A DNA stretch of 64,000 bases, taken from positions 2,259,501 through 2,323,500 of the forward strand of contig NC_014365.1 in the NCBI RefSeq assembly GCF_000143965.1, given 5' to 3'. The notes beneath the pieces are model-generated. The model saw only the letters and a program-made list of their open reading frames with translations, was not told where the DNA came from and ran no database searches. Position numbers and translations under genes: made by a program. This DNA is from Desulfarculus baarsii DSM 2075 (GTDB lineage: Bacteria; Desulfobacterota; Desulfarculia; Desulfarculales; Desulfarculaceae). Shown piece by piece: positions 15,874 through 23,878 of this stretch (its first letter is position 1; the number at the start of each line of letters is the position of its first letter).

Positions 15874-15914
15874 GCCGACCGCCCGGAAGCCTGGCTGGCC
15901 CCGGGGCGGTCGGC
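15874..15914 (-). terminator. Hairpin between rubredoxin and flavodiiron genes
   Basis: A perfect 11-bp stem pairs GCCGACCGCCC (15874-15884) with GGGCGGTCGGC (15904-15914) around a 19-base loop. In the minus direction it is followed only by GTTTCT; on the plus strand a GTTTGTTTTT lies further on. It probably acts as a partial terminator or an RNA-stabilising element inside the operon. Confidence 0.55.
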
Positions 15915-15928
15915 CGTGGCGTTTGTTT

Positions 15929-16090
15929 TTAGGCTTGGGCCTCGAACTGGTCCTTGGAGGCGCCGCAGACCGGGCAACTCCAGTCGGCCGGCAGATCCTC
16001 GAAGGCCGTGCCGGGAGCCACGCCGTTATCGGGGTCGCCCTTGGCCGGATCGTATTCGTAACCGCAGACTCCGCAAACGTACTTTTTCAT
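15929..16090 (-). CDS. Rubredoxin
   Basis: A 53-residue one-iron electron carrier. The two iron-binding knuckles are C6GVC9GY and C39PVC42GA, with the usual [16 protein letters not shown] between them. The length and spacing are those of classical type I rubredoxin. It donates electrons to the flavodiiron protein encoded next, and can also serve desulfoferrodoxin and rubrerythrin from the same operon. The ATG has GGAG 9 bases upstream. Confidence 0.96.
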   Translation of the reverse strand: MKKYVCGVCGYEYDPAKGDPDNGVAPGTAFEDLPADWSCPVCGASKDQFEAQA

Positions 16091-16139
16091 CACAAATCTC
16101 CAGAGAGTGAACCCAGCGGCCCAGGCGACGGGCCGGTTG

Positions 16140-16520
16140 CTAGTTTTCGGCTTTCCAGTGGCCGTGGATGTTGCAGTATTCGCGGGCCACGACCTTGGCG
16201 GCCTCGATCAGGAACACGGCCTCGGGGGCCTGGCCCGGCTTGAGGAACTGGGTGTAGCACTTATCATCGGCCAACAGCTCGATCCACTGGATGTAGTGCT
16301 TTTCCTCCATGGGATGAGCCACCGCGCCGACCTTGACCTTGTAGCCGCCGTCAATCTTCTCGATGACCGGCACGTGCTTTTCCTTGGCCGCATCGACGGT
16401 GTTTTCGCTCATCAACTTCATGTCCTGGTTGCAACAGACCAGTTCGCCAATCCCGCCGTTGAGAACCTCGACGATGTTTCCGCAAACCTCACATTTGTAA
16501 ACTTGAAGCCTCTCGGGCAT
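16140..16520 (-). CDS. Desulfoferrodoxin (two-iron superoxide reductase)
   Basis: A 126-residue superoxide reductase that turns superoxide into hydrogen peroxide in the cytoplasm. The N-terminal desulforedoxin domain has all four iron ligands (Cys10, Cys13, Cys29, Cys30), so this is the two-iron class. The catalytic centre II uses [14 protein letters not shown] and the C-terminal CNIHGHW. The ATG has AAGGAG upstream. Peroxide made here can be handled by the rubrerythrin encoded immediately before it. Confidence 0.95.
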   Translation of the reverse strand: MPERLQVYKCEVCGNIVEVLNGGIGELVCCNQDMKLMSENTVDAAKEKHVPVIEKIDGGYKVKVGAVAHPMEEKHYIQWIELLADDKCYTQFLKPGQAPEAVFLIEAAKVVAREYCNIHGHWKAEN

Positions 16521-16573
16521 GGCCGCTCTCCTTCATAAAAGGTTTAAGATAAGCTGACAACCGCGCGGTGTGG

Positions 16574-17149
16574 CTACCAGTTTTCGCACTTGAGCTCAAA
16601 ATGGGCCTTGGGGTGAGCGCAGGCCGGACACAGGTCGGGCGCTTCGGTTCCCTCGTGCAGATAGCCACAGTTGCGGCAACGCCAGGTGGTGGGCTCCTCG
16701 CGCTTGAACACACGGCCGGCCTCGATGTTGGCGGCCAGGGCCCGATAACGTTTCTCGTGGAAGCGTTCGGCCACCGAAACGCGCTCGAAGACCTCGGCGA
16801 TCACGTCGAAGCCCTCCTGGCGGGCCACCTTGGCGAAGCCGGGATACATGTCGGCCTGCTCGTGATGCTCGCCCTCGGCGGCGGCCAGCAGATTTTCCAG
16901 GGTGTTGCCGATCACGCCGGCCGGGAAGGCCGCGGTGACCTCAACGTCGCCGCCCTCCAAAAACTTGAAAAAGCGTTTGGCGTGCTCTTTCTCTTGGTCG
17001 GCGGTCTCGGCGAAAATGTCGGCGATCTGCACGTAGCCCTCTTTGCGGGCCTGGGCGGCGAAATAATTGTAACGGTTACGCGCCTGGGATTCCCCGGCGA
17101 AAGAAATAAGCAGGTTCTTTTCGGTCTGGGTGCCTTTGAGACTGGCCAT
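16574..17149 (-). CDS. Rubrerythrin
   Basis: A 191-residue peroxide reductase. The ferritin-like domain (residues ~1-145) has the diiron ligands in FAGESQARNRY, ADQEKEHAKRF, GEHHEQADMYP and ERVSVAERFHEKRY. The C-terminal rubredoxin domain has CRNCG and CPACAHPKAHF. It reduces H2O2 to water with electrons from rubredoxin or NADH-linked carriers. The start is the ATG at 17149, with GGGAGGA upstream, 8 codons inside a longer possible frame. Confidence 0.95.
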   Translation of the reverse strand: MASLKGTQTEKNLLISFAGESQARNRYNYFAAQARKEGYVQIADIFAETADQEKEHAKRFFKFLEGGDVEVTAAFPAGVIGNTLENLLAAAEGEHHEQADMYPGFAKVARQEGFDVIAEVFERVSVAERFHEKRYRALAANIEAGRVFKREEPTTWRCRNCGYLHEGTEAPDLCPACAHPKAHFELKCENW

Positions 17150-17197
17150 TTCCACGTCCTCCCGATACTCCAAAAGACAACTTGAATCCGGTCGCGG

Positions 17198-17407
17198 TCA
17201 GTTTCCCAACTCGGCTTTGCCGGCGTCGGTGATTACATATTTGCAGCGCACGGGGCTTTCCACAAACCCTTTCTTCTTCAGCGCGCCGACCTGACAACTG
17301 ACCTGTTTGCTGTCCAAACCGGTTATCTCGGCGATTTCCTTACCAGAAAACGGCCCATCGCCACTACCTAGAGCTTGTAGGATTTTATTTGCGGCATCGC
17401 TGGCCAT
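17198..17407 (-). CDS. Small winged-helix DNA-binding protein
   Basis: A 69-residue single-domain protein. Residues ~18-45 (PFSGKEIAEITGLDSKQVSCQVGALKKKGFV) read as a winged helix-turn-helix, with a wing at SPVRCKYVITDAG. No sensor domain is present; Cys38 and Cys55 are the only cysteines. It sits between the Fur-like gene and rubrerythrin, with short gaps on both sides, so it is part of the oxygen-defence operon. It could be a co-regulator of that operon, but this is inference from position. Confidence 0.75.
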   Translation of the reverse strand: MASDAANKILQALGSGDGPFSGKEIAEITGLDSKQVSCQVGALKKKGFVESPVRCKYVITDAGKAELGN

Positions 17408-17444
17408 CGCATCAACTCCCGTTGGCGATCAGGTTTCGCCTCTG

Positions 17445-17855
17445 TCAATGTCGTGACTTTTTGTCCTGGCAGGCCGGGCACAAACCCACGAACTCCACCC
17501 GATGGCCGGTGATCTGAAAATCGCTCTGGCGGTTGGCTTCCAGCTCCAGTTGGCTGGACAAAGCCATCTCCAGATCGGCCACCGCCCCGCAGCCAAGGCA
17601 GCGCACGTGATAGTGATCCGACGTGTCGCCGTCGAAACGCATCTCCACGCCAGCCACGTCGATTTTCTGGATATGCCCGGTCCGCGAGAGAATTTCCAGA
17701 TTGCGATAGACCGTGCCCAGGCTTATCCTAGGCAAGCGTCGGCGCACGATCTCGCACAGCTCACCCGCTGTCGGATGAGATTTGAGCCTTTTCAACTCGT
17801 CCAGGATGACTTGGCGCTGGGTGGTCATCCTGAGTTTTTGCGCTTGTTGCATCAT
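17445..17855 (-). CDS. Fur family regulator, probably PerR-like
   Basis: A 136-residue metal-dependent repressor. The N-terminal winged helix (MTTQRQVILDELKRL, ISLGTVYRNLEIL) and the dimer domain with DHYHVRCLGCG and GLCPACQ show a structural CxxC/CxxC zinc site. HPTAGEL supplies the His typical of PerR. The Asp that marks Bacillus PerR in its last motif is replaced (ITGHRVEF), so peroxide sensing is likely but not proven. It heads the rubrerythrin-desulfoferrodoxin-rubredoxin-flavodiiron run and is preceded by a perfect inverted repeat. GGAG sits 6 bases before the ATG. Confidence 0.85.
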   Translation of the reverse strand: MMQQAQKLRMTTQRQVILDELKRLKSHPTAGELCEIVRRRLPRISLGTVYRNLEILSRTGHIQKIDVAGVEMRFDGDTSDHYHVRCLGCGAVADLEMALSSQLELEANRQSDFQITGHRVEFVGLCPACQDKKSRH

Positions 17856-17875
17856 TGTGGGCTCCCCGTCTGCCT

Positions 17876-17894
17876 GTTAGTAACAATTACTAAC
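17876..17894 (-). promoter_or_regulatory. Fur/PerR-type operator
   Basis: A perfect inverted repeat GTTAGTAA-CAA-TTACTAAC, 21 bp upstream of the Fur-like start codon. It is AT-rich with 8-bp arms, as in PerR and Fur boxes, and matches no other part of the window. It is well placed to control the whole oxygen-defence operon by autoregulation. Confidence 0.7.
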
Positions 17895-18102
17895 AACAAA
17901 AAGCGCGGCGGTCAAGGGCAAATCAGATTTTTTTCATACAGAGTAAGTGAGGATTTGGTATTAAGAAACAACTTCTCCCACGTTATATTGGCGCTTATAG
18001 TCAAAATTGTGCGCCCCGAGGATGTGCCTGTCAACCGCTTTGGCCGTGGCGCGCGGCCCTTTTCGACCGTCGGGACAGGCCGGGCGTGGAGGCGACGACC
18101 AA
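17895..18102. other. Divergent leader between the Fur-like operon and queC
   Basis: AT-rich in its first 110 bp. A weak plus-strand promoter, TTAAGA (17961-17966) and TATATT (17984-17989) with a 17-bp spacer, could drive queC. I looked for a preQ1 riboswitch ahead of queC and saw no recognisable one. Confidence 0.35.
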
Positions 18103-18807
18103 ATGAAGCGCTTCGACCAAAAGCCGCCGGCGGTGGTCCTGCTCTCCGGCGGGCTGGACTCCGCCACTTGCCTGGCCATGGCCAACGACCAGGGTTTTGA
18201 ACCGCACGCCCTGAGCTTTCGCTATGGCCAGCGCCACGCCGTCGAGTTGCTCGCGGCCCAGCGGGTGGCCCAGGCCCTTGGCGCGCGCCGGCACCTGATC
18301 CTTGACGTGGATCTGCGCGGCGTGGGCGGCTCGGCCCTGACCGCCGACATGGCCGTGCCCAAAGGCCGCTCACTGGCCGAGATGACCGACGGCGTGCCCG
18401 TGACCTACGTGCCGGCGCGCAACACGCTGTTTTTGTCGCTGGCCCTGGCCTGGGCCGAGACCCTCGATTGCGCCGACATCTTCATCGGCGTCAACGCCCT
18501 GGATTACTCGGGCTATCCCGATTGCCGGCCCGAGTTCATCCTGGCCTTCGAGAACCTGGCCAACCTGGCCACCAAAATGTCCACCGAGCAAGGCCGCTAC
18601 ATCCGCGTCCACGCCCCGCTCATCCGCATGACCAAAGCCCAGATCATCCGCGCCGGCTTGGCCCTGGGCGTGGATTACGGCCTGACCCATTCGTGCTACG
18701 ACCCAGACGCCGACGGCAAACCCTGCGGCCAGTGTGACTCGTGCCTGCTGCGAGCCAAAGGCTTCGCCGAGGCCAAAACGCCGGATCCGGCCTTGAAAGA
18801 CTCTTGA
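18103..18807 (+). CDS. queC: 7-cyano-7-deazaguanine (preQ0) synthase
   Basis: A 234-residue ATP-dependent enzyme converting 7-carboxy-7-deazaguanine to preQ0, the precursor of queuosine in tRNA. The PP-loop is [12 protein letters not shown] (residues ~13-24). Substrate-binding [16 protein letters not shown] and the C-terminal zinc site [19 protein letters not shown] are all intact. The ATG at 18103 has GGAGG upstream; the longer frame is not supported. No other queuosine gene is close by. Confidence 0.95.
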   Translation: MKRFDQKPPAVVLLSGGLDSATCLAMANDQGFEPHALSFRYGQRHAVELLAAQRVAQALGARRHLILDVDLRGVGGSALTADMAVPKGRSLAEMTDGVPVTYVPARNTLFLSLALAWAETLDCADIFIGVNALDYSGYPDCRPEFILAFENLANLATKMSTEQGRYIRVHAPLIRMTKAQIIRAGLALGVDYGLTHSCYDPDADGKPCGQCDSCLLRAKGFAEAKTPDPALKDS

Positions 18808-18874
18808 CCGCCGCCCGCCATCGGCGGCGCAGCACGGCCTGACGCGCTCCCCGCCAGGCCAGGAGAACGATTTC

Positions 18875-19402
18875 ATGACCGACGCGCTCTACGAAGCATT
18901 GGGCCTTATCTTGGGCAACATGTCGACAAGCCTGTTGCTCCTCGCGCTGCTCATCGGCGCGTTTTTCGCGGCCAAGGTCAAGGGCACCCACAAGCGCCGC
19001 GCCGTCACCGAGTGTTTTCTGCGGCCGCTGTTGTTTTTCAGCCTGGGCTGCGCCAGCCTGTGGAACGCCTATTGGCACGCCGTCCAGCCCGCCGAGGTGG
19101 CCAGGTTCATCGGCTGGCAACCCAGCCCCTTCCAATGGGAGATCGCCATGACCAACCTGGGCCTGAGCCTGGCCGGCCTAATCGCCTGGCAGGCCAGCCG
19201 GGGCTTTCGCCTGGCCACGGCCCTTTTCGCGGCGGTGTTTCTGTGGGGCGCGGCGGCGGGCCACATCTGGCAATTGGTCTATCTGCAAGACACCGCCCCG
19301 GGCAACGCCGGCGGCATTGTCTACACCGACGTGCTGACTCCGCTGCTGCTGGTGGTCTTGTTGGCGGTGCAAGACGGCGAAAAAGCCGAATCGCTGGCTT
19401 AG
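18875..19402 (+). CDS. Four-helix membrane protein (DUF6790-like)
   Basis: A 175-residue integral membrane protein with about four hydrophobic segments (STSLLLLALLIGAFF, FLRPLLFFSLGCASLW, ATALFAAVFLWGAAAGHIW, VLTPLLLVVLLAV). It resembles DUF6790 membrane proteins, whose function is unknown. The ATG has CAGGAGAA upstream. Its stop codon overlaps the convergent stop of the ABC transporter ATPase gene by 3 bp, so the two transcripts must overlap at their ends. Confidence 0.65.
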   Translation: MTDALYEALGLILGNMSTSLLLLALLIGAFFAAKVKGTHKRRAVTECFLRPLLFFSLGCASLWNAYWHAVQPAEVARFIGWQPSPFQWEIAMTNLGLSLAGLIAWQASRGFRLATALFAAVFLWGAAAGHIWQLVYLQDTAPGNAGGIVYTDVLTPLLLVVLLAVQDGEKAESLA

Positions 19403-20097
19403 AGCGCCAGGTAAGCTTTGCGCACACCTTCGTCGGCAGCCACCAGCGCCGACGGGCCATCCAGCGTGACGCGGCCGTTTTCCAGCACATAGGCCCGCTG
19501 GCAGGCCCGCAGGGCCAGAGAAACCTTCTGCTCGACCAGCAACACCGTCACGCCCTCGGCGGCGATGCGGCCGATGGCCTCGAAGACCTGGCCGGCCAAC
19601 AACGGGTGTAGGCCCAGCGACGGCTCGTCCAGCAACAATAGCGCCGGCTGGGCCATCAGCGCCCGGCCCAGGGCCAGCATCTGGCGCTCGCCGCCCGACA
19701 GGGTGCTGGCTTTTTGCGCGGCCCGCTGGGCCAGACGCGGAAACAGCCCCTCCACCCGCTCCAGCGCGGCCAGACGCCGCCGCCGATCCAACACGTGGCC
19801 GCCGACCAGCAAATTGTCGCGGCAGGTCATTTCGGCAAACAGGCGGCCGCCCTCCGGGGCCAGGCACATGCCCAGGCGCACCAGACGCCGGCTGGGCAGG
19901 CCCAGGATCGACCGGCCCGCCAGCAACACCCGGCCCTCGGCCCGGACCAAGCCCATCAACGCCAACAACAACGTCGTCTTGCCCGCGCCGTTGGGGCCGA
20001 TCAAGGCCACGGCCTCGCCCCGCTCCACCCGCAGCCCCACGCCCCACAACGCCTGGATGTCGCCGTGATAGGCCCGCAGGTCGCTGACCTCAAGCAT
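19399..20097 (-). CDS. livF: Branched-chain amino acid type ABC transporter, ATPase
   Basis: A 232-residue ABC ATPase of the LivF type, working in the cytoplasm with LivG to power uptake. The Walker A is GPNGAGKTT (residues 34-42), the signature TLSGGERQ, Walker B LLLLDEPSLGL, and the switch His is replaced by Glu/Gln in LLVEQKVSLAL, as is usual in this family. It overlaps the LivG gene by 8 bp and is the last gene of the livKHMGF unit. Confidence 0.9.
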   Translation of the reverse strand: MLEVSDLRAYHGDIQALWGVGLRVERGEAVALIGPNGAGKTTLLLALMGLVRAEGRVLLAGRSILGLPSRRLVRLGMCLAPEGGRLFAEMTCRDNLLVGGHVLDRRRRLAALERVEGLFPRLAQRAAQKASTLSGGERQMLALGRALMAQPALLLLDEPSLGLHPLLAGQVFEAIGRIAAEGVTVLLVEQKVSLALRACQRAYVLENGRVTLDGPSALVAADEGVRKAYLAL

Positions 20098-20824
20098 GGA
20101 CGTCGCTCCCCAGATAGGCCTCGATCACCGCCGCTTCGCGCACCACCTCCTCGGGTCGGCCCTGGGCGATCAGCCGGCCCTGGTCCAGCACCATCACCCG
20201 CCGGCAGATTCCCAGCACCGCCCGCATCACGTGCTCAACCATCAGCAGCCCCACGCCCATGGCGTTGATTTGCCGCAACAAATCCAGCGCTTGGTCGGTC
20301 TCGACCGGCGTGAGCCCGGCCAGGTTTTCGTCCAAAAGAATCACCTTGGGCCGCGTGGCCAGGGCCCGGGCCAGCTCCAGGCGGCGGCGGTTGACCACCG
20401 TCAACCGGCCGGAGGGCGCGTCAGCCAGCGCGGCCAGGCCGGTCAGCGCCAGATGCTCCTCGGCCGCGCGCCGCGCCGCGCCCATGGCCAGGCCGCCGCC
20501 AAAAACCGCCGCAGCCACCACGTTTTCCCGCACGGTCAGTTCGCTCAGCGGCTGGGGAATCTGGCCGGTGAGGGCCAGGCCCAGCCGACAGACGCGCCAG
20601 GCCGCCAGGCCGACGATGGGCCGACCCTCCAGAAAAGCCTGGCCGGCGTCTGGGCGCATCAAGCCGCCAAGCAGTCGAAACATCGTGCTTTTTCCGCTGC
20701 CGTTGGGGCCGATCACCCCCAGCGCGCCGCCATGCTCCAGGCGCAGATTCACGCCGTCCAGGGCGCGCAGAGCCCCGAAACTCTTGCTCAGGCCACGGGC
20801 CTCCAGCAACGGCTCGCCGCTCAC
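20090..20824 (-). CDS. livG: Branched-chain amino acid type ABC transporter, ATPase
   Basis: A 244-residue ATPase pairing with LivF. The Walker A is GPNGSGKST and the Walker B region VILLDENLAGL. The signature motif is unusual: LTVVNRRRLELARAL takes the place of LSxGxQRRLE. Related variants occur in some LivG-like proteins, so it is probably functional, but the conserved glycine is absent. The GTG start at 20824 overlaps the LivM stop (GTGA), giving translational coupling. Confidence 0.85.
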   Translation of the reverse strand: MSGEPLLEARGLSKSFGALRALDGVNLRLEHGGALGVIGPNGSGKSTMFRLLGGLMRPDAGQAFLEGRPIVGLAAWRVCRLGLALTGQIPQPLSELTVRENVVAAAVFGGGLAMGAARRAAEEHLALTGLAALADAPSGRLTVVNRRRLELARALATRPKVILLDENLAGLTPVETDQALDLLRQINAMGVGLLMVEHVMRAVLGICRRVMVLDQGRLIAQGRPEEVVREAAVIEAYLGSDVHA

Positions 20825-21729
20825 CGCCGCCCTCCCCGGCCCAGTCCGCCCACCAGGCCCCGCGGCAGAAAAATTATCACAGCCACGATCACCGCCCCCA
20901 CCAGGGCCAGGTAAAAGTCCAAAAACTCCGCGCCAAGATAGTCTTCCAACGTCTGCAAGGCCGCCGCGCCCAGGGCCGGGCCCCACAACGAGCCCAAACC
21001 GCCCAGCAGGCTCATGATGATCATTTTTATGGTGATGTGCACGTTGAAGGCGTCGGCCGGGGTGAAGTAGCTGATGCGCGTGGCCTGCACCCCGCCCAGC
21101 AGCCCGATCAGCGTGGCGGCCAGGCAATAGACGGTCATCTTGGCGGCCAAGGTGTTGACGCCGATGCGCGCGGCCACGGCCTCGTCGCCGCGCAGGGCTC
21201 GCAAGGCCAGGCCCAGCCGGCCGCCCCGGACCATGGCGCAAGTCGCCAGCACCAGGCAAGCGATGGATAAGTAGGCGTAATAATAGTCTAAATCATCAAG
21301 ACGCACGGCCACGGTCAGGCCCATGGCCCCGCCCGTCAGGCCCTCCCATTGCTGGCAGATCTGCTTGAGCGCCTCGGCCAGGGCCAGGGTGGCGATGGCG
21401 AAATAAGCCCCGCGCAGACGCAGCGTCGGCAGGCCCACCGCCAGCGCCGCCAGCGCCGGTATCAGCGCCGCCAGGGCCAGCGCCAAGATCAGGGGCGCGC
21501 CGGAACCCAGGCAGATTCCGGCGGCGTAGGCTCCCAGGCCGGCGTAGGCAGCCGAGCCGAAATCGATATAGCCTGTGTTGCCGCAAGCCAGGTTCCAGCA
21601 ACTGGCCATGCCCACCCAAAAAAAGATGTCGGTCAACAGCGCCAGGTGATAGCCCGGGCCGGCCAGCGGCAGCAAGGCCAGCCCACCGCCGGCCAGGGCC
21701 GCGCCCAGCCAAGCGAACCGGCGGTTCAC
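20821..21729 (-). CDS. livM: Branched-chain amino acid type ABC transporter, permease
   Basis: A 302-residue inner-membrane permease with about 9-10 membrane segments. LACGNTGYIDFGSAAYAGLGAY and the cytoplasmic LALRALRGDEAVAARIGVN (ATPase-coupling loop) are LivM hallmarks. It starts at a GTG overlapping the LivH stop by 3 bases. Substrate may be branched-chain amino acids or related compounds; sequence alone does not decide. Confidence 0.88.
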   Translation of the reverse strand: MNRRFAWLGAALAGGGLALLPLAGPGYHLALLTDIFFWVGMASCWNLACGNTGYIDFGSAAYAGLGAYAAGICLGSGAPLILALALAALIPALAALAVGLPTLRLRGAYFAIATLALAEALKQICQQWEGLTGGAMGLTVAVRLDDLDYYYAYLSIACLVLATCAMVRGGRLGLALRALRGDEAVAARIGVNTLAAKMTVYCLAATLIGLLGGVQATRISYFTPADAFNVHITIKMIIMSLLGGLGSLWGPALGAAALQTLEDYLGAEFLDFYLALVGAVIVAVIIFLPRGLVGGLGRGGRR

Positions 21730-22592
21730 TCGACCATGCCCTTGCCGGTCAGCCCGGCCGGACGCAACAGCAGCGTCAGATACAAGATCGTGAACATGAT
21801 CGCCAGCGACCAGCCCGGCGAAATCAGCGCCGTGCAAAGCTCGCCCACCACGCCCAACAGCGCCCCGCCGATCAACGCGCCCGGCAGATAGCCCATGCCA
21901 CCGACCACCACCACGCAAAAAGCCAGGATCGTGTAGGGCAGGCCCATGGCCACGTCCACGTCGCGCACCATGGCCACCAGCGCCCCGGAAAGCCCGGTCA
22001 GCCCCGCGCCCAGGGCGAAGGTCAGGGCGAAGACCTTGCCCACGTCCACACCCATCAACTCCGCCGCCTGGCGATCCTGGGCCGTGGCCCGGATGGCCCG
22101 GCCCCAGGCCGTGCGCGAAAGAAACAGATGCAGCCCGCCGACCATGGCCAGGGCCGCCAAACACACCATCGACTTCAACAGCGGCAGGTCCAGGCCCCAC
22201 AAACGCAGCCCCGCGCCCGAATACGGCGTGGTCACCGCCCGGGGATCGGCGCTCCAGGCCAGCAGGGCCAGGTTGGCAATGATCAGGTGCAGGCCAAATG
22301 TGAGGATGTAGCTCATCACCGGCGGACGGCCGGCGATGGGGGCCAGAAACAGCCGCTGCATGACGTAGCCCAGAGCGAACATCAAGCCAAAACTCAGCGG
22401 CAACGACCACAGCGGCCCCAGACCAAGCCCGTGGAACAGCCCCGCGCAGACGAACGCCCCCAGCATGACCAGTTCGCCGTGGGCGATGTTCAAAACGCCC
22501 ATCACGCCAAAGATCAGCGAAAGCCCCGTGGCGAAGGCCGCATAGACCCCGCCGGCCAACAGCCCGTTTATCAGCGCCTGGATGATCAGCAT
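21726..22592 (-). CDS. livH: Branched-chain amino acid type ABC transporter, permease
   Basis: A 288-residue permease. The N-terminus INGLLAGGVYAAFATGLSLIFGVMGVLNIAHGELVMLGAF is the classic LivH start, and RAIRATAQDRQAAELMGVDV the coupling loop. About 8 membrane segments are visible. It forms the channel heterodimer with LivM. It begins 28 bp after the binding-protein gene. Confidence 0.9.
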   Translation of the reverse strand: MLIIQALINGLLAGGVYAAFATGLSLIFGVMGVLNIAHGELVMLGAFVCAGLFHGLGLGPLWSLPLSFGLMFALGYVMQRLFLAPIAGRPPVMSYILTFGLHLIIANLALLAWSADPRAVTTPYSGAGLRLWGLDLPLLKSMVCLAALAMVGGLHLFLSRTAWGRAIRATAQDRQAAELMGVDVGKVFALTFALGAGLTGLSGALVAMVRDVDVAMGLPYTILAFCVVVVGGMGYLPGALIGGALLGVVGELCTALISPGWSLAIMFTILYLTLLLRPAGLTGKGMVE

Positions 22593-22620
22593 GACGCGCG
22601 CGATGCCGGCGGCCGAGCCG

Positions 22621-23841
22621 CTAGCGTTGACTCCAGGGCTTCATGGGGTAACGGGGCGGCGCGGTGCGGGCGCTTTGCGGGTAGACGCAGGCCAGCTTGC
22701 CGTCCTGGACCTGCACGCACACCGGCGGATGGGCCACGTTGGCCCCGTCGGCGTCGAACTTGATCCGGCCATAAAAGGTCATCACGTCCATGGCGTGCAG
22801 TCTTTCCATGATCGCCCGGCGGCCGGCGGCGTCGATGGGCGGAGTCAGGCCCAACTCCTGCACGGCCAATTGCTGGGCCACCGCCCCGGCCACGGCGGCC
22901 GCCTCGACGTAATCGGGCTCGCGGCCAAAGCGCTGGCGATAAGCCGTGGCGAATTGGGCCGCCGAGCCAAACACCGGCCCGTCATATGGCAGATTGGGCG
23001 TCCACTCGCTGGCCGCGAAAACGCCCTCGGCGTCGGGGCCCAACTCCTGGACAAAGGCCGGCACGGTGGGGCCATACGAAAAAGCCACGGCTTTGGGGCT
23101 GTAGTTGATCTCTTTCATCGCCCGCATCACGCGCAGGGCCACCTGCAAATGCGAGCCCACCAGCAGCACGTCCGCGCCCGAGGCCTTGGCCTTGGCCAGC
23201 ACGGTGTTGTAGTCCTGCATGGCCAGCGGGAACAGCTCGTAGTGCACGACCTCCAGGCCGGCTGTCGAGGCCTGATCACGATAGCCCTGGCAAGCCAGCG
23301 CCGTGAAGGGGATGTCCGAGCCGATGATCGCGCAGGTCCGGGGCTTGGGCGAAAGGCCGGCCATGGCCCGCACCACGCCCGAGACCTCGTCGGTGGCCCG
23401 ACCCAGGGTCGAGAAATAGTATTTGTAGCCACGCTCGAAGAGATTGTTGGAGCTGGCCCCGCCGCTGATCATCGGATAGCCCAGGGCCTCGCCGGCGGCC
23501 GAGGCGGCCATGACCAGGCTGGAGCCATAGCCGCCCAGCAACAGATCGACCCTGTCGGCCGTGGCCAGCTTGCGCACCAGCAGCTGCGAGCGCTGAGGCG
23601 TGGAGGCGTCGTCGTAGATCACCAGCTCCACGGGGTGGCGCCGGCCGCCGGCCAGGACGCCGCCCTGGGCGTTGACGTGTTCGGCCCAGAAGGTGTAGGC
23701 GTCCTTGATCTGGGCCCCGTCCTTGCCGAACAGGCCCGAAAGGGGCAATACCGCGCCGATCCGGTAACCGGCCACTGGCTCGGCCTGGGCCGTGATGGTC
23801 ATGGCGCACAAGGCCAAAAGGGCGATGATCATTTTGCGCAT
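22621..23841 (-). CDS. Periplasmic substrate-binding protein (LivK-like)
   Basis: A 406-residue secreted binding protein of the leucine/isoleucine/valine type. Residues 1-20 (MRKMIIALLALCAMTITAQA) are a signal peptide; RIGAVLPLSGLFGKDG begins the first lobe, and YGSSLVMAAS, ISGGASSNNLF and YYFSTLGR line the ligand cleft. It delivers its ligand to LivHM. The ligand cannot be named, and the binding-site residues differ from E. coli LivJ/K. AAAGGAG precedes the ATG. Confidence 0.85.
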   Translation of the reverse strand: MRKMIIALLALCAMTITAQAEPVAGYRIGAVLPLSGLFGKDGAQIKDAYTFWAEHVNAQGGVLAGGRRHPVELVIYDDASTPQRSQLLVRKLATADRVDLLLGGYGSSLVMAASAAGEALGYPMISGGASSNNLFERGYKYYFSTLGRATDEVSGVVRAMAGLSPKPRTCAIIGSDIPFTALACQGYRDQASTAGLEVVHYELFPLAMQDYNTVLAKAKASGADVLLVGSHLQVALRVMRAMKEINYSPKAVAFSYGPTVPAFVQELGPDAEGVFAASEWTPNLPYDGPVFGSAAQFATAYRQRFGREPDYVEAAAVAGAVAQQLAVQELGLTPPIDAAGRRAIMERLHAMDVMTFYGRIKFDADGANVAHPPVCVQVQDGKLACVYPQSARTAPPRYPMKPWSQR

Positions 23842-23878
23842 CGGGCGCTCCTTTTCGTTGGCGTGGCCAACTCCGGGC

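Noticed and set aside
17895-18102. preQ1 riboswitch ahead of queC
   Set aside because: No pseudoknot-forming short hairpin followed by an A-rich tail next to the ribosome site could be recognised.
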